From Streptomyces milbemycinicus (GTDB lineage: Bacteria > Actinomycetota > Actinomycetes > Streptomycetales > Streptomycetaceae), in assembly GCF_002154605.1 (NCBI RefSeq), contig NZ_MUNE01000118.1, forward strand, positions 1 through 43,332: a stretch of 43,332 bases of DNA, written 5' to 3'. Numbering within the stretch: position 1 is the first letter of the stretch; each line of letters opens with the position of its first letter. This document shows positions 13,264 through 25,000 of this stretch, piece by piece. The position numbers were made by a program, and so were the translations under genes. The notes under the pieces are model-generated. The model was given only the letters and a program-made list of their open reading frames with translations. It searched no databases and was not told where the DNA came from.

Positions 13264-16200
13264 ATGGCCGGGAGCAGCCCGAGCCACGCGCAGCAGGCGA
13301 CGTCTCCCGTCGCGATCGTGGGGCTGGCCTGCCGGCTGCCCGGCGCACCCGATCCCGAGGCGTTCTGGCGCCTGCTGCGCGCGGGCGAGAACGCCGTCCT
13401 GCCCGTCCCGGACAGCCGCTGGCCCGCCGAGCCCGGTTCCCCGCCGTACTTCGCCGGACTTCTGGAGCACGTCGACACGTTCGACGCCGGATTCTTCGGC
13501 ATCTCGCCACGCGAGGCCACGGCGATGGACCCGCAGCAACGACTGATGCTCGAACTGGCGTGGGAGGCCATGGAGGACGCGGGGCTCGGCCCCAAGAACC
13601 TGGCGGAGCGCCGGACCGCGGTGTTCACCGGCGCGATCTGGGACGACTACGCCACGCTCCTCCACCGGCACCGACCCAACGCCAGCGCCATCACCCGGCA
13701 CACGATGGCGGGGCTGCACCGCGGCCTCATCGCCAACCGGGTCTCCCACCTGCTGGGCCTGCGCGGACCGAGCCTCACGGTGGACGCGGCCCAGTCCTCC
13801 GGGCTCGTCGCCGTGCACCTGGCCTGCGAGAGCCTGCGCCGGGGCGAGGCCGACCTGGCGCTCGCGGGCGGGGTGAACCTGATCCTGGCCGAGGAGAGCA
13901 TGCGCATGGCCGAGGCCCAGTTCCAGGGCCTCTCGCCGGACGGCCGGTGCTACACCTTCGACGCGCGCGCCAACGGCTTCGTACGGGGCGAGGGCGGCGG
14001 AATGGTGCTGCTCAAACCGCTGGCCGCGGCCGTCGCCGACGGCGACCCGGTGTACTGCGTGATCGAGGGCAGCGCGGTCAACAACGACGGCGCCACCGAC
14101 GGCCTGACCCGGCCGAGCGCCGACGCCCAGACGGATGTGGTGCGGCAGGCGTGGCAGCGGGCCGCGGTGTCGCCCGCCGAACTCCAGTACGTCGAACTGC
14201 ACGGCACCGGCACCCCGGTCGGCGATCCGATCGAAGCCGCCGCGCTCGGTGCCGCGCTCGGTGCCGCGCTCGGTGATGCGCTCGGTGATGCGCTCGGTGA
14301 TGCGCTCGGTGACGCGCTCGATGGGGACCACCGGGACCGCGCGGTGGACGCGCCGCTGCGGGTCGGCTCGGTCAAGACCAACGTGGGCCATCTGGAGGCC
14401 GCCGCCGGTATCGCGGGCCTGCTGAAGACGGCCCTGAGCATCCACCACCGGCGACTTCCGCCGAGTCTCAACTTCGCCACCCCGAACCCCGACATCCCGC
14501 TGGCCGAACTCGGCCTGCGCGTCCAGACCGCGTTCGAGCCCTGGCCCGACGAGGGGCGGCGGCTCACGGCCGGGGTCAGCTCCTTCGGCATGGGCGGCAC
14601 CAACTGCCATGTCGTCCTGGCCGAACCGCCCGCCCCGGCCGTGCTGCCGGACCGGCCCACGGCGCCCGGGGACGTGTCCGCGCGCACCGCCCCGCCGGTC
14701 ATGCCCTGGGTCGTCTCGGCGGCGAGCCCGAAGGCGCTCACGGCCCAGGCCGCCGCGCTGTGCGAACACCTGCGCGCACACCCCGGGCTCCACCCGGTGG
14801 ATGTCGGCCACGCGCTCGCCACGACCCGTACGGCTTTCCCGCACCGAGCCGTCATCCTGGGCAGGGGCGAAGACGAACTGCTGGGTCGCCTCGACGCGTT
14901 GGCCTCCGGGACACAGACGGCGGGAGTGATCCGTGGCCGCGCGGGCGGGGGCGGGGTCGCGTTCCTGTTCAGCGGCCAGGGCAGCCAGCGCCCCGGCATG
15001 GGCCGCGAACTGTATGCGGCGTACCCGGTCTTCGCCGACGCGCTGCGCGAGGTGTGCGCGCACCTGGACCCCTTGCTCGACACCGACACCCCGCTGCTGG
15101 ACCTCATGTTCGCCGAGGCCCCACCGGACGGCGAGCCGCCGCTGAACCGGACGGCGTACACCCAGCCCGCGCTCTTCGCCATCGAGGTGGCCCTCTACCG
15201 CCTGGTGACCTCGTGGGGCGTGACCCCCGACCACCTGATGGGCCACTCGGTCGGCGAGATCACGGCCGCGCATGTGGCCGGGGTGCTGTCGCTGCCCGAC
15301 GCCTGCACGCTGGTGGCGGCCCGGGGCCGCCTCATGCAGTCCATCACCGCCCCCGGGGCGATGGCCGCCTGGCAGGCCACCGCCGAGGAGGCCGGGCAGG
15401 CGCTGGAGGCGTACGGCGGACGGGTGGGCCTCGCGGCCGTCAACGCACCCGCCTCCGTGGTGATCTCCGGCGACCGCGAGGCCGTGGCGGAGGCGACCGC
15501 CGCCTGGCGGGCGCGGGGCCGCAAGGCCACCGTGCTCAAGGTCAGCCATGCCTTCCACTCCCCGCACCTCGACGGCATCCTCGGGGACCTGCGCACGGTC
15601 GCGGCCGGGCTGACATTCGCCGCGCCCGCCATCCCCGTCGTATCCAATGTGACCGGCGGGCCGGCCACCGAGGCCCAGCTGCGCTCGCCCGACTACTGGG
15701 CCGACCATGCGCGGCAGGCCGTACGGTTCGACGCCGGTGTACGGCACCTGTGCGACGCGGGGGTCGACACCTTCCTCGAACTCGGCCCCGACGCCTCGTT
15801 GACCGGCATGGCGCGGGAGAGCGCCGCGGCATGGGCCGGCGACGCGCCCCGCCCGGTGGCGATCGCGGTGCAGCGCCGCGGCCGACCGGAGGCACAGAGC
15901 TTCGTGTCGGCGATGGCCCAGGCGCACGTACGGGGCGTCGGCGTCGACTGGGCGGCCGCCTTCGCGGGCCACGAGACCCGGCGGGCGCCCCTGCCGACGT
16001 ACGCCTTCCAGCGCGAACGCCACTGGCCCGACGGGCTGGACGAGCGGGGGGCGGGGCGGCCCGGTACCTCGCCGGTCGCGCCGCCAACTGACCGGGAGCC
16101 GCTGGCCGTTGCCGCGTCCCCGGCCGTTGCCGCCTCCCCGGGCGAGCTTCTGGCGCTCGTACGTACCCACGCCGCCCTCGTACTCGGGCACAACAGCCCC

Positions 16201-19200
16201 GACGGCATCGACCCGACCCTGACCTTCAAACAGCTCGGCTTCGACTCACTGGCCGCCACGGAGCTGAGCGAACGCCTCAGCGCAGCCACGGACACCGAAC
16301 TGCCCGCCACCCTCACCTTCGACCACCCGACGCCGAACGCCGTGGCGGCGTGGCTGCGCGCGGCGCACGAGGGGCAGCCCACCGCCGTCCCGACGGCGGC
16401 GACAGGGCCGTCCATGGCCGATGACCCCGTCGCCGTGGTGGCCGTCAGCTGCCGCTACCCCGGCGGGGTCGACTCGGGCGAGGCGCTGTGGCGCCTGGTG
16501 GACGAAAGGGTCGACGCCGTGGGCGAGTTCCCCGGCGACCGGGGCTGGGATCTGGCGGAGCTGTTCGGCCAAGCGCCGGACGGGAGCGGCAGCAGCGCGA
16601 CGGGCCGGGGCGGCTTTGTGTACGGCGCGGGGGACTTCGACGCGGAGTTCTTCGGGATCAGTCCGCGCGAGGCGCTGGCCATGGATCCGCAGCAGCGCAT
16701 ACTGCTCGAACTCTCCTGGGAGCTGCTGGAACGGGCCGGGATCCCCCCGGCCTCGCTGACCGGCAGCGCGACCGGCGTCTACGTCGGGGCGACGGCGGTG
16801 GACTACGGGCCGAGGCTGCACGAGGCCACCGCCGAGCTCGACGGACACCTGCTGACCGGCTCCACGCCGAGCGTGGCGTCCGGCCGGGTGGCCTACGCCC
16901 TCGGCCTGGAGGGGCCGGCGCTCACGGTGGACACGGCGTGTTCGTCGTCGCTGGTGGCGATGCACCTGGCCGCGCAGGCGCTGCGGCAGGGCGAATGCGA
17001 TCTGGCGCTGGCGGGCGGTGTGACGGTGATGGCCACACCGGGCATGTTCACCTCCTTCTCCCGGCAGCGCGGGCTGGCGCCGGACGGGCGGTGCAAGCCG
17101 TTCGCGGCCGCCGCCGACGGCACGGGGTGGAGCGAGGGCGCCGGGCTCGTCCTGCTCGAACGCCTCTCCGACGCGCGCCGCAACGGCCACCAGGTGCTCG
17201 CCGTGATCCGCGGCTCGGCGGTCAACCAGGACGGCGCGAGCAACGGCCTGTCCGCCCCCAACGGCCCCTCCCAGCAACGCGTCATCCGCCAGGCCCTGGC
17301 CAACGCCCGCCTCGAACCCGCGGACGTGGACGCGGTCGAGGCCCATGGCACGGGCACGACGCTGGGCGATCCCATCGAGGCCCAGGCCCTCCTGGCCACG
17401 TACGGCGGGCAACGCACCGACGACCGGCCGCTGTGGCTGGGCTCCATCAAGTCGAACATCGGCCACACCCAGGCCGCCGCCGGCGTCGCGGGCGTCATCA
17501 AGATGGTGATGGCCCTGCGCCACGGCCGCCTCCCGGCCAGCCTCCACATCGACGCCCCCAGCCCGCATATCGACTGGTCCGACGGCACGGTCAGGCTCCT
17601 CAGCGAGCCCATCGACTGGCCCGGGGCCGACCGGCCCGGATCCGGTCGGCCCCGCCGCACCGCCGTCTCCTCCTTCGGCATCTCCGGCACCAACGCCCAC
17701 CTCATCCTCGAACAGGCACCCGACCACCCCGAACCGGAGCCCACCACCTCGGGCGGCGTGGTGCCCTGGGTGCTGTCGGCCCGTACCGCCGACGCGCTCC
17801 GCGCCCAGGCCGGCCGCCTGGCCGAGTGGGTCGCCGCCGACGCCCTGGGCTCCCCGGCCGCGGTGGCCTCCCCGGCCTCCCCGGCGGACGTGGGGTGGTC
17901 GCTGGCCACCACGCGGTCGGCGGACCGCCATCGAGCCGTGGTCAGCGGTACGGACCGGGACGAGCTGCTGTCCGGGCTGCGCGCGGTGGAGGACGGCCTC
18001 GCGCCCGCCGCCGTTTCGGCGGGGGCAGCCCCCGGCCCGGTCATGGTGTTCCCCGGACAGGGTTCGCAGTGGCGTGGCATGGGCGTGGAACTGCTGGACT
18101 CCTCCCCCGTCTTCGCGGCCCGCATCGCCGCGTGCGAGGCGGCGCTCGGCGAGTTCGTCGACTGGTCCCTCACCGCCGTGCTGCGCGGCGCGCCGGGCGC
18201 GCCCGAGCCGTCCCGGGTCGATGTCCTCCAGCCGTGCCTGTGGGCGGTGATGGTGTCGCTCGCCGCCGTCTGGGAGAGCTACGGCGTGACGCCCACCGCG
18301 GTCGTCGGACACTCGCAGGGCGAGATCGCCGCCGCGTGCGTCGCCGGGGGCCTGTCGCTCCGGGACGGCGCCAGGGTCGTGGCGCTGCGCTCCCAAGCCC
18401 TGCGCGCCCTCGCCGGCCACGGCACCATGGCCTCGCTCGCGCTGAGCGGCGAGGAGGCCGAGCGCTTCCTCGCGGACCTGGGCGCGGCGGCGGCGCGGGT
18501 GACGGTGGCGGTGTTCAACGGGCCGTACTCCACGGTGGTGTCGGGGCCCACCGACCAGGTCGCCGCGGTGATGGCGGCCTGTGAGGCGGCGGGCCACCGG
18601 GCCCGCACGATCGACGTGGACTACGCCTCGCACGGCCCGCAGGTCGACCGGCTCGCGGACACGATCCGCACCGACTTGGCCGACCTCTCCCCTGGTGCCT
18701 CGGACGCGGTGTTCTACTCCGCTGTCACCGGCGCCCGGCAGCCGACGGAGGAGCTGGACGCCGACTACTGGTTCACCAATCTGCGGCAGCCGGTGCGGTT
18801 CGCGTCGGCGATCGACGCCCTGCTGGCCGCCGGGTACCGCGTGTTCATCGAGGTCAGCCCCCATCCGGTGCTGATCCCCGCGCTACGGGAGTGCTTCGAG
18901 GAGGCCGAGGTGGCGGCGGCCACCGTGCCGACGCTGCGCCGGGACCAAGGCGGCCCGGATCAGGTGGTGCGCGCCCTGGGGGACGGCTTCGCGGCGGGGC
19001 TCGCGGTCGACTGGAGCCGCTGGTTCGTCGGCGACGAGGGTGATGCGGGCGACGAGGGCCACCGGCCGCGTACGGTCGAGCTGCCCACGTATCCGTTCCA
19101 GCGACGGCGGTACTGGCTGGCGCCGGACCACGGCCGCCGCGAGGGCCGCGCGGCCGGGGCCGGAACCCGGCCGGCCGGGCACGCCCTGCTGTCCTCGGCG

Positions 19201-22008
19201 GTCGAACTGGCCGACGGCGGCCTGGTGCTGAGCGGCCGGCTTCCCGGCGACGCGGCCTGGGTGGGCGCGCACACCGTGGCGGGCGTCCAGTTGGTGCCCG
19301 GCGCGGTCCTGGTGGACTGGGCGCTGCTCGCCGCCGATGAGGCGGGCGGGGCGTCGCTGGAGGAACTGCTGCTGCGCGCGCCCCTGGAGCTGTCCGGGGC
19401 GTCCGGGCTGTCCGGGGCGTCCGGGGGTGTGCTGGCGCAGGTCGCGGTCGGGGCGCCGGACGAGTCGGGCCGCCGTGAGCTACGGATCTCCTCCCGGCCC
19501 GCCGACGCGGGCGCGGGCGAGGGCTGGACATGTCACGCGGTGGGGTCGCTGGCCCCGGGCGGCCCGCCCGCTCCGGCGGACACCGGGACCGCGACCGTCC
19601 CCTGGCCGCCCGCGGGCGCCGAGGCGCTGGACCCGGCCGGGCTGTACGAGCGGGCCGAGCGGCGCGGCTACGGCTACGGGCCCGCGCTGCGGGGCGTTGC
19701 GGCGCTGTGGCGGGACGGCGCCGACCTGGTGGCGGACGTGGCGCTGCCCGAGGAGGCCGGTGGCGGCGGTGAAGGCGGTGCAGACGGCGACGGTACGGCC
19801 GGATTCGGCCTGCACCCCGTCCTGCTGGATGCCGCGTTGCAGCCCGCGCTGCTGGCCGAACCAGGCCATGAGAGAGCCGCCGGTGGCGAGAGGGACGAGG
19901 GAGCGGGGCCGGAAGCCCGGTTGTGGCTGCCGTTCGCGTGGAGCGGCGTCCGTCTGTGGGCGACCGGGGCGCGCGCCGCGCGGGTCCGGCTGTCGCCACT
20001 GGACGGAGACGGTGGGCATGCCACGGAAGAACGCGAGCTGCGGATCGAGGTGTCCGACCCGACCGGGGCTCCCGTGCTGAGCGTCGCGTCGGTGGTGCTG
20101 CGCCCGCGCACCGTACGGCAGGTGCGCGAGGCGAGCGGGGCCGCGGCGGGTGGTCTCTTCGCCCTCGACTGGACGCCGGTGGCGCCTCAGGAGCCGTCCG
20201 GCACCGAGGACGACGCCGGGTGTGTGGCCGTACTGGGAGAGGCGCCGACGGAGCCGGGCGTGGACGGATGCCGGGACACATATACGGATCTCCCGGCGCT
20301 GCTGGCCGCCCTGGACGCGGGTGCGCCCGCGCCCTCCGTGGTGATGTGGCGGCCACCGGCCGCCGACCCCGGCGCCGCGCCCGAGGACGCCGCCCTGTCC
20401 GCCGTACGAGGCGTGGCGGCGGCGCTGCGCGCCTGGATCGCCGAGCCGCGGCTGGCGGGCAGCCGGCTCGCGGTGGTCACTCGGGGTGCGGTCGCGGCGG
20501 GCGGCGCCGAGGGCGAGCCGGTGGACCTGGCCGCGGCGGCGGCCTGGGGCCATGCCCGTGGTGTCCAGGCGGAACACCCCGGCCGCATCGTTCTCGTCGA
20601 CGTGGACGCGGACACCGACCCCGAGACCGACACCGACATCGGCGCGGCGGCGGGTCTGGCGGCCGCGCTTGGCGAACCAGAGGTCGCGCTGCGCGGGGAC
20701 ACGCTGCTCGCGCCACGCCTGGCTCGTTCCGTGGCCGCCCCGGGCGGTGTGGCATTCGACCCGGACGGCACGGTCCTCGTCACGGATGCCGGAGGCCCGC
20801 TCGCCCGTGCGGTCGCCGAGCATCTGGTGCGCGCCGAGTGCGTCCGGCACCTGCTGCTGGTCCGCTTCGAGGGCGCGGACGGCACCTACGACACGTATGA
20901 CACGCAAGACGCCCAGGTGCACATGGTCACGGTGGATCCTCGCGACACCGACGCGCTGGAACGGGTGGTGGCGCAGGTCGATCCGGCCCATCCGCTGACC
21001 GGCGTCGTCCATGTCGCGGGACTGTCCGCCGACATCGAGACAAGTGACGCGGCACGCGGGTGGGCCGTGGCGGCCGGGGTGGTGCGGGCGCTGCACCACG
21101 CCACCGCCGGGCTGCCGTCCGTCCGGTTTGTGACCCTGTCCGACGCCGCGACGGCCTGGGACGGCCCGGTGGCCCCCGAAAGGGCGGCGGCCAGTGCGTT
21201 CTGCGCGGCCGTGATGGACGTACGGCGCCGGGCCGGACTGCACGGCCTGGACGTCGCGTTCGGGCCCTGGGCCGCCGCCGACGGCGATGGCGGCGCCGGT
21301 TCCGGCGGGCGCTGGACCGGGGTCCTCGGCGCCGACCGCGGGCTCGCGCTGCTGCGCGCGGCCTGTCGCGCCGACCGCCCGCGGCTGGTGGCGGCCGACA
21401 TCCGTACCCGAGCCCTGACCGCCCGCCCGGCCCACGAGCTCCCGGCCGCGCTGCGCACGCTCAGTGCGAGTGCGAGTGCGAGTGCGGGCGGCCGGGCGCC
21501 GGTCCGCCCGGTCGCCGCCGCCGCGCCCGGCCGCACCACCGACTGGGCGAGCCGGCTGGTGGGCCTCGGGCCCGCCGAACGGCGCCGCGCCGTCCTGGAG
21601 CTGGTACGCGATCACGCCGCCGCCGTGCTCGGGCAGCCCGACCCAAAGGCCGTACGGGCCGACGCCTCGTTCAAGGAGCTGGGCTTCGACTCGGTGACCG
21701 CCGTCGAGCTGCGCGACCGGCTGGTGGCGGCCGGCGGGCTGCGGCTGCCCGCCGCCGTCGTCTTCCGCCACCCGACGCCGGAGGCGCTGGCCCACCGTAT
21801 CGAGCAGCAACTCGCGCCCGACGACACGAATAACGCAGACAACGCGGACAGCGCAGACAACGCCGCAAAGAACACCGAGAGCAACGGCAACGGCACGGCG
21901 CTCGACGCGGCGGACAAGCTCGCGTCGGCCACGGCCGACGAAATCCTCGACTTCATCGACAACGAGCTCGGCGTGCTCTCCGAAGCGCGTCCGCGCCCCT
22001 CCAACTGA
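13264..22008 (+). CDS. nigAI: Type I PKS: loading module (KSQ-AT-ACP) and module 1 (KS-AT-DH-KR0-ACP)
   Basis: A 2914-residue synthase starting the polyketide chain. I start at ATG 13264 (GGGGG four bases upstream) rather than the in-frame TTG 13240. Loading: KSQ about 15-455, with Gln177 (AAQSSG) in place of the active Cys, so it decarboxylates malonyl-ACP to acetyl; AT about 560-850, active Ser662, HAFH 762-765 (malonyl type); ACP Ser995. Module 1: KS about 1053-1485, Cys1226; AT about 1593-1885, Ser1684, YASH 1787-1790 (methylmalonyl type); DH about 1965-2260 with His2003 in a complete HxxxGxxxxP; KR about 2290-2700, dead: the nucleotide loop reads TDAGGPLA (2507-2514) and the catalytic Lys, Ser and Tyr positions are Ala2603, Asp2627 and Arg2640; ACP Ser2810. 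A C-terminal docking tail ([11 protein letters not shown]) follows. Product: 2-methyl-3-oxobutyryl-ACP. Architecture equals the loading/module 1 proteins of monensin and nigericin synthases (monAI, nigAI). The symbol rests on architecture, not a search. Confidence 0.93.
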   Translation: MAGSSPSHAQQATSPVAIVGLACRLPGAPDPEAFWRLLRAGENAVLPVPDSRWPAEPGSPPYFAGLLEHVDTFDAGFFGISPREATAMDPQQRLMLELAWEAMEDAGLGPKNLAERRTAVFTGAIWDDYATLLHRHRPNASAITRHTMAGLHRGLIANRVSHLLGLRGPSLTVDAAQSSGLVAVHLACESLRRGEADLALAGGVNLILAEESMRMAEAQFQGLSPDGRCYTFDARANGFVRGEGGGMVLLKPLAAAVADGDPVYCVIEGSAVNNDGATDGLTRPSADAQTDVVRQAWQRAAVSPAELQYVELHGTGTPVGDPIEAAALGAALGAALGDALGDALGDALGDALDGDHRDRAVDAPLRVGSVKTNVGHLEAAAGIAGLLKTALSIHHRRLPPSLNFATPNPDIPLAELGLRVQTAFEPWPDEGRRLTAGVSSFGMGGTNCHVVLAEPPAPAVLPDRPTAPGDVSARTAPPVMPWVVSAASPKALTAQAAALCEHLRAHPGLHPVDVGHALATTRTAFPHRAVILGRGEDELLGRLDALASGTQTAGVIRGRAGGGGVAFLFSGQGSQRPGMGRELYAAYPVFADALREVCAHLDPLLDTDTPLLDLMFAEAPPDGEPPLNRTAYTQPALFAIEVALYRLVTSWGVTPDHLMGHSVGEITAAHVAGVLSLPDACTLVAARGRLMQSITAPGAMAAWQATAEEAGQALEAYGGRVGLAAVNAPASVVISGDREAVAEATAAWRARGRKATVLKVSHAFHSPHLDGILGDLRTVAAGLTFAAPAIPVVSNVTGGPATEAQLRSPDYWADHARQAVRFDAGVRHLCDAGVDTFLELGPDASLTGMARESAAAWAGDAPRPVAIAVQRRGRPEAQSFVSAMAQAHVRGVGVDWAAAFAGHETRRAPLPTYAFQRERHWPDGLDERGAGRPGTSPVAPPTDREPLAVAASPAVAASPGELLALVRTHAALVLGHNSPDGIDPTLTFKQLGFDSLAATELSERLSAATDTELPATLTFDHPTPNAVAAWLRAAHEGQPTAVPTAATGPSMADDPVAVVAVSCRYPGGVDSGEALWRLVDERVDAVGEFPGDRGWDLAELFGQAPDGSGSSATGRGGFVYGAGDFDAEFFGISPREALAMDPQQRILLELSWELLERAGIPPASLTGSATGVYVGATAVDYGPRLHEATAELDGHLLTGSTPSVASGRVAYALGLEGPALTVDTACSSSLVAMHLAAQALRQGECDLALAGGVTVMATPGMFTSFSRQRGLAPDGRCKPFAAAADGTGWSEGAGLVLLERLSDARRNGHQVLAVIRGSAVNQDGASNGLSAPNGPSQQRVIRQALANARLEPADVDAVEAHGTGTTLGDPIEAQALLATYGGQRTDDRPLWLGSIKSNIGHTQAAAGVAGVIKMVMALRHGRLPASLHIDAPSPHIDWSDGTVRLLSEPIDWPGADRPGSGRPRRTAVSSFGISGTNAHLILEQAPDHPEPEPTTSGGVVPWVLSARTADALRAQAGRLAEWVAADALGSPAAVASPASPADVGWSLATTRSADRHRAVVSGTDRDELLSGLRAVEDGLAPAAVSAGAAPGPVMVFPGQGSQWRGMGVELLDSSPVFAARIAACEAALGEFVDWSLTAVLRGAPGAPEPSRVDVLQPCLWAVMVSLAAVWESYGVTPTAVVGHSQGEIAAACVAGGLSLRDGARVVALRSQALRALAGHGTMASLALSGEEAERFLADLGAAAARVTVAVFNGPYSTVVSGPTDQVAAVMAACEAAGHRARTIDVDYASHGPQVDRLADTIRTDLADLSPGASDAVFYSAVTGARQPTEELDADYWFTNLRQPVRFASAIDALLAAGYRVFIEVSPHPVLIPALRECFEEAEVAAATVPTLRRDQGGPDQVVRALGDGFAAGLAVDWSRWFVGDEGDAGDEGHRPRTVELPTYPFQRRRYWLAPDHGRREGRAAGAGTRPAGHALLSSAVELADGGLVLSGRLPGDAAWVGAHTVAGVQLVPGAVLVDWALLAADEAGGASLEELLLRAPLELSGASGLSGASGGVLAQVAVGAPDESGRRELRISSRPADAGAGEGWTCHAVGSLAPGGPPAPADTGTATVPWPPAGAEALDPAGLYERAERRGYGYGPALRGVAALWRDGADLVADVALPEEAGGGGEGGADGDGTAGFGLHPVLLDAALQPALLAEPGHERAAGGERDEGAGPEARLWLPFAWSGVRLWATGARAARVRLSPLDGDGGHATEERELRIEVSDPTGAPVLSVASVVLRPRTVRQVREASGAAAGGLFALDWTPVAPQEPSGTEDDAGCVAVLGEAPTEPGVDGCRDTYTDLPALLAALDAGAPAPSVVMWRPPAADPGAAPEDAALSAVRGVAAALRAWIAEPRLAGSRLAVVTRGAVAAGGAEGEPVDLAAAAAWGHARGVQAEHPGRIVLVDVDADTDPETDTDIGAAAGLAAALGEPEVALRGDTLLAPRLARSVAAPGGVAFDPDGTVLVTDAGGPLARAVAEHLVRAECVRHLLLVRFEGADGTYDTYDTQDAQVHMVTVDPRDTDALERVVAQVDPAHPLTGVVHVAGLSADIETSDAARGWAVAAGVVRALHHATAGLPSVRFVTLSDAATAWDGPVAPERAAASAFCAAVMDVRRRAGLHGLDVAFGPWAAADGDGGAGSGGRWTGVLGADRGLALLRAACRADRPRLVAADIRTRALTARPAHELPAALRTLSASASASAGGRAPVRPVAAAAPGRTTDWASRLVGLGPAERRRAVLELVRDHAAAVLGQPDPKAVRADASFKELGFDSVTAVELRDRLVAAGGLRLPAAVVFRHPTPEALAHRIEQQLAPDDTNNADNADSADNAAKNTESNGNGTALDAADKLASATADEILDFIDNELGVLSEARPRPSN
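14242..14325 (+). repeat. 12-bp tandem repeat inside the KSQ coding sequence
   Basis: Six head-to-tail copies of GCGCTCGGTGNN (14242-14313) and a partial seventh. They encode a repeated Ala-Leu-Gly-Asp/Ala run between the EAA...GDPIEA region and the SVKTNVGH motif of KSQ. Elongating KS domains in this window have no such insert. Confidence 0.85.
21463..21487 (+). repeat. 6-bp repeat in the KR-ACP linker of module 1
   Basis: AGTGCG repeated four times, encoding Ser-Ala pairs in a linker. It is in frame and presumably neutral. Confidence 0.7.
21832..21866 (+). repeat. Degenerate 9-bp repeat in the docking linker
   Basis: Four imperfect copies of AACGCGGAC (Asn-Ala-Asp) between ACP1 and the C-terminal docking helices. 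Confidence 0.55.
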
Positions 22009-22022
22009 AGGCAGGTGACGAC

Positions 22023-25000
22023 ATGGTCAGCGAGGAGAAACTGGTCGAGTACCTGCGCCGGGTCACCACCGAGCTGCATGACGCCAGGACCCGGCTGCGG
22101 GAGCTGGAGGAGGGCGAGCAGGAGCCGGTCGCGGTGGTCGGCATGGCCTGCCGTTTCCCCGGCGGGGTGCGGTCCCCCGAGGACCTGCGCCGGCTCGTCC
22201 TGTCGGGCGGCGACGCGATCGGCGACTTCCCCACCGACCGCGGCTGGGACCTGGACGGTCTGTTCCACCCGGACCCGGCGCACTTCGGCACCAGCTATGT
22301 GAGCCAGGGCGGCTTCCTGTACGACGTCGACCGGTTCGACGCGGGGTTCTTCGGGATCAGCCCGCGCGAGGCGCTGGCGATGGACCCGCAGCAGCGGCTG
22401 CTCCTCGAGCTGTCGTGGGAGGCGCTGGAGTCCGCCGGGGTGGTGCCGGGCGCGCTGCGCGCCAGCCGGACCGGCGTGTACGTGGGGGTGTCCAGCGAGG
22501 ACTACATCTCCGGGCTGCCGCAAATCCCGGAGGGCTTCGAGGGCTACGCCACCACGGGCAGCCTCACCAGCGTCATCTCCGGCCGCGTCGCGTACACCTT
22601 CGGCTTCGAGGGCCCCGCGGTCACCGTGGACACCGCGTGTTCGTCGTCGATGGTGGCCATCCATCTGGCGGGGCAGGCCCTGCGGCAGGGCGAGTGTTCC
22701 CTCGCACTGGCGGGCGGTGTCACGGTGCTGTCCACGCCGCTGATGTTCACCGAGTTCTGCCGCCAGCGGGCGCTGACGCCCGACGCCCGGTGCAAGCCGT
22801 TCGCCGCCGCCGCGGACGGCACCGGCTTCTCGGAGGGGGCCGGACTCCTGCTGCTGGAGCGGCTGTCCGACGCGCGGCGCAACGGCCACGAGGTCCTGGC
22901 CGTCCTGCGGGGCTCGGCCATCAACCAGGACGGCGCGAGCAACGGGCTGACCGCGCCCAACGACGTCGCCCAGGAGAATGTGATCCGGGACGCGTTGGCG
23001 AGGGCCGGGCTGTCCGGCGCGGATGTGGACATGGTCGAGGCGCACGGGACGGGCACCCGGCTGGGCGACCCCATCGAGGCGGAGGCGCTGATCGCCACGT
23101 ACGGGGCGGACCGCCCGGCGGACCGGCCGCTGTACCTCGGCTCGATCAAGTCGAACATCGGCCATACGCACGCCGCGGCCGGGGTCGCGGGCGCGATCAA
23201 CACCGTGATGGCGCTGCGGGACGGCAAGCTGGCCAGGACCCTGCACATCGACGAGCCGACCCGCCACGTGGACTGGAGCGCGGGCACGGTACGGCTGCTG
23301 ACGGACCCGTACGACTGGCCGGTGGCCGACCGGCCGCGCCGGGCGGCGGTGTCGTCGTTCGGGGTGTCCGGCACCAATGCGCATGTGATCCTCGAACAGG
23401 CCCCGGACGCCGGCGCTCAGCAGGATGCTCGGCAAAGGGACGGCCACACGTTCCACGGCGTGGTCCCCTGGCCCGTTTCGGGGCGTACCGACGCGGCGCT
23501 GCGGGACCAGGCCGCGCGGCTGGGCACCTTCCTGACGGCGGACGGCGTAACGGCGAACGGGGCGGCGACCGGTGGGGTCGCCGACGTGGGCTGGTCGCTG
23601 GCGATGCGCCGCACGGCGTTCGAGCACCGGGCCGTCGTAATCGGCCGCGACCGGTCGGACCTTCTCGCCGCGCTCGAAGGTCTCGCGGCCGACGAGCCGG
23701 GCCCCGCGGTGGTGCGCGGGGTGGCGGCGGACGTGGGCGCGGGCCCGGTCATGGTGTTCCCCGGGCAGGGGTCGCAGTGGCTGGGCATGGGCGTGGAACT
23801 GCTGGACTCCTCCCCCGTCTTCGCGGCGCGTATCGCCGCCTGCGAACGGGCCCTGGCCGCGTATGTCGACTGGTCGCTGACCGATGTGCTGCGCGGCGCG
23901 CAGGGCGCGGCCGACATCGGCCGGGTCGATGTGGTGCAGCCGGTGCTGTGGGCGGTCATGGTGTCGCTGGCCGCGGTGTGGGAGGCGCACGGCGTACGGC
24001 CGTCGGCCGTGGTGGGCCACTCACAGGGAGAGATCGCGGCGGCGTGTGTCGCGGGCGCGATGACGCTGGAGGACGGCGCCCGCGTGGTGGCGCTGCGGGC
24101 GCGGGCGCTGCGGACGCTGGCCGGACACGGCGCCATGGCCTCGCTGGGCTGCGGCGTCGAGGCGGCGGAGCGGCTGACCGCCGTACACGCGCCGGACGTG
24201 GCGGTCGCGGCGGTCAACGGCCCGTCGTCCACGGTGGTGTCCGGGCCGCCCGAGCAGGTCGAGAAGCTGGTGGCCGCCGTGCGCGCCGACGGGCTGCGGG
24301 CCCGCGCGATCGACGTGGATTACGCCTCGCACGGCCCTCAAGTGGACCGTATCGCCGACGAGTTGGCCGACGTACTCGCCGGGGTGTCCGGCGCCGCCAC
24401 GGACACCGCCTTCTACTCGACCGTGACCGGCGCCCGTATGGACGCCTCCGGTCTCGACGCCGGCTACTGGTTCACCAATCTGCGGCAGCCGGTGCGGTTC
24501 GCCGAGGCGGTCCAGGCGCTGCTCGACGCCGATTACCGGGTGTTCATCGAGGTCAGCGCGCATCCCGTGCTGCTGCTCGGCCTTCAGGAGTGCTTCGAGG
24601 CGGCGGGCCGACCGGCCGTGGCGATCGGCACGCTCCGCCGGGACGAGGGCGGCCCCGAGCGGCTGTGCCGGGCGCTGGCCGAGGCGCATGTCGCGGGCGT
24701 GGCGGTGGACTGGGCGAGCTGGTACGCCGATGGGCCCGCACCCGCGGCCGTACCACTGCCGGCGTACGCCTTCCAGCGGGAGCGGTACTGGCTGCCGGCC
24801 GGTGGCGGGTCCGGTCCTGGCGATGTCGCGGGCGCCGGACTCACCGCGGTCGGACACGCGCTGCTCCCGGTGTCCGTACGTCTGGCCGACGGAAGCCTGG
24901 TGCTCACCGGGCGGCTGCCGGAGGCGGCGCGGGGCGGCTGGCTGGCCGAACACCTGGTCGCTGACCTGCCGTTGCTGCCCGGCGCGGTGCTGGTCGAATG

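Noticed and set aside
14242..14325. CRISPR-like array
   Set aside because: The 12-bp units are contiguous without spacers and in frame inside a KS domain; a minisatellite.
20761..21400. Frameshift or sequencing error as the cause of the odd module 1 KR
   Set aside because: The frame is continuous with typical codon use and recognisable scaffold residues ([27 protein letters not shown]); only active-site positions are changed.
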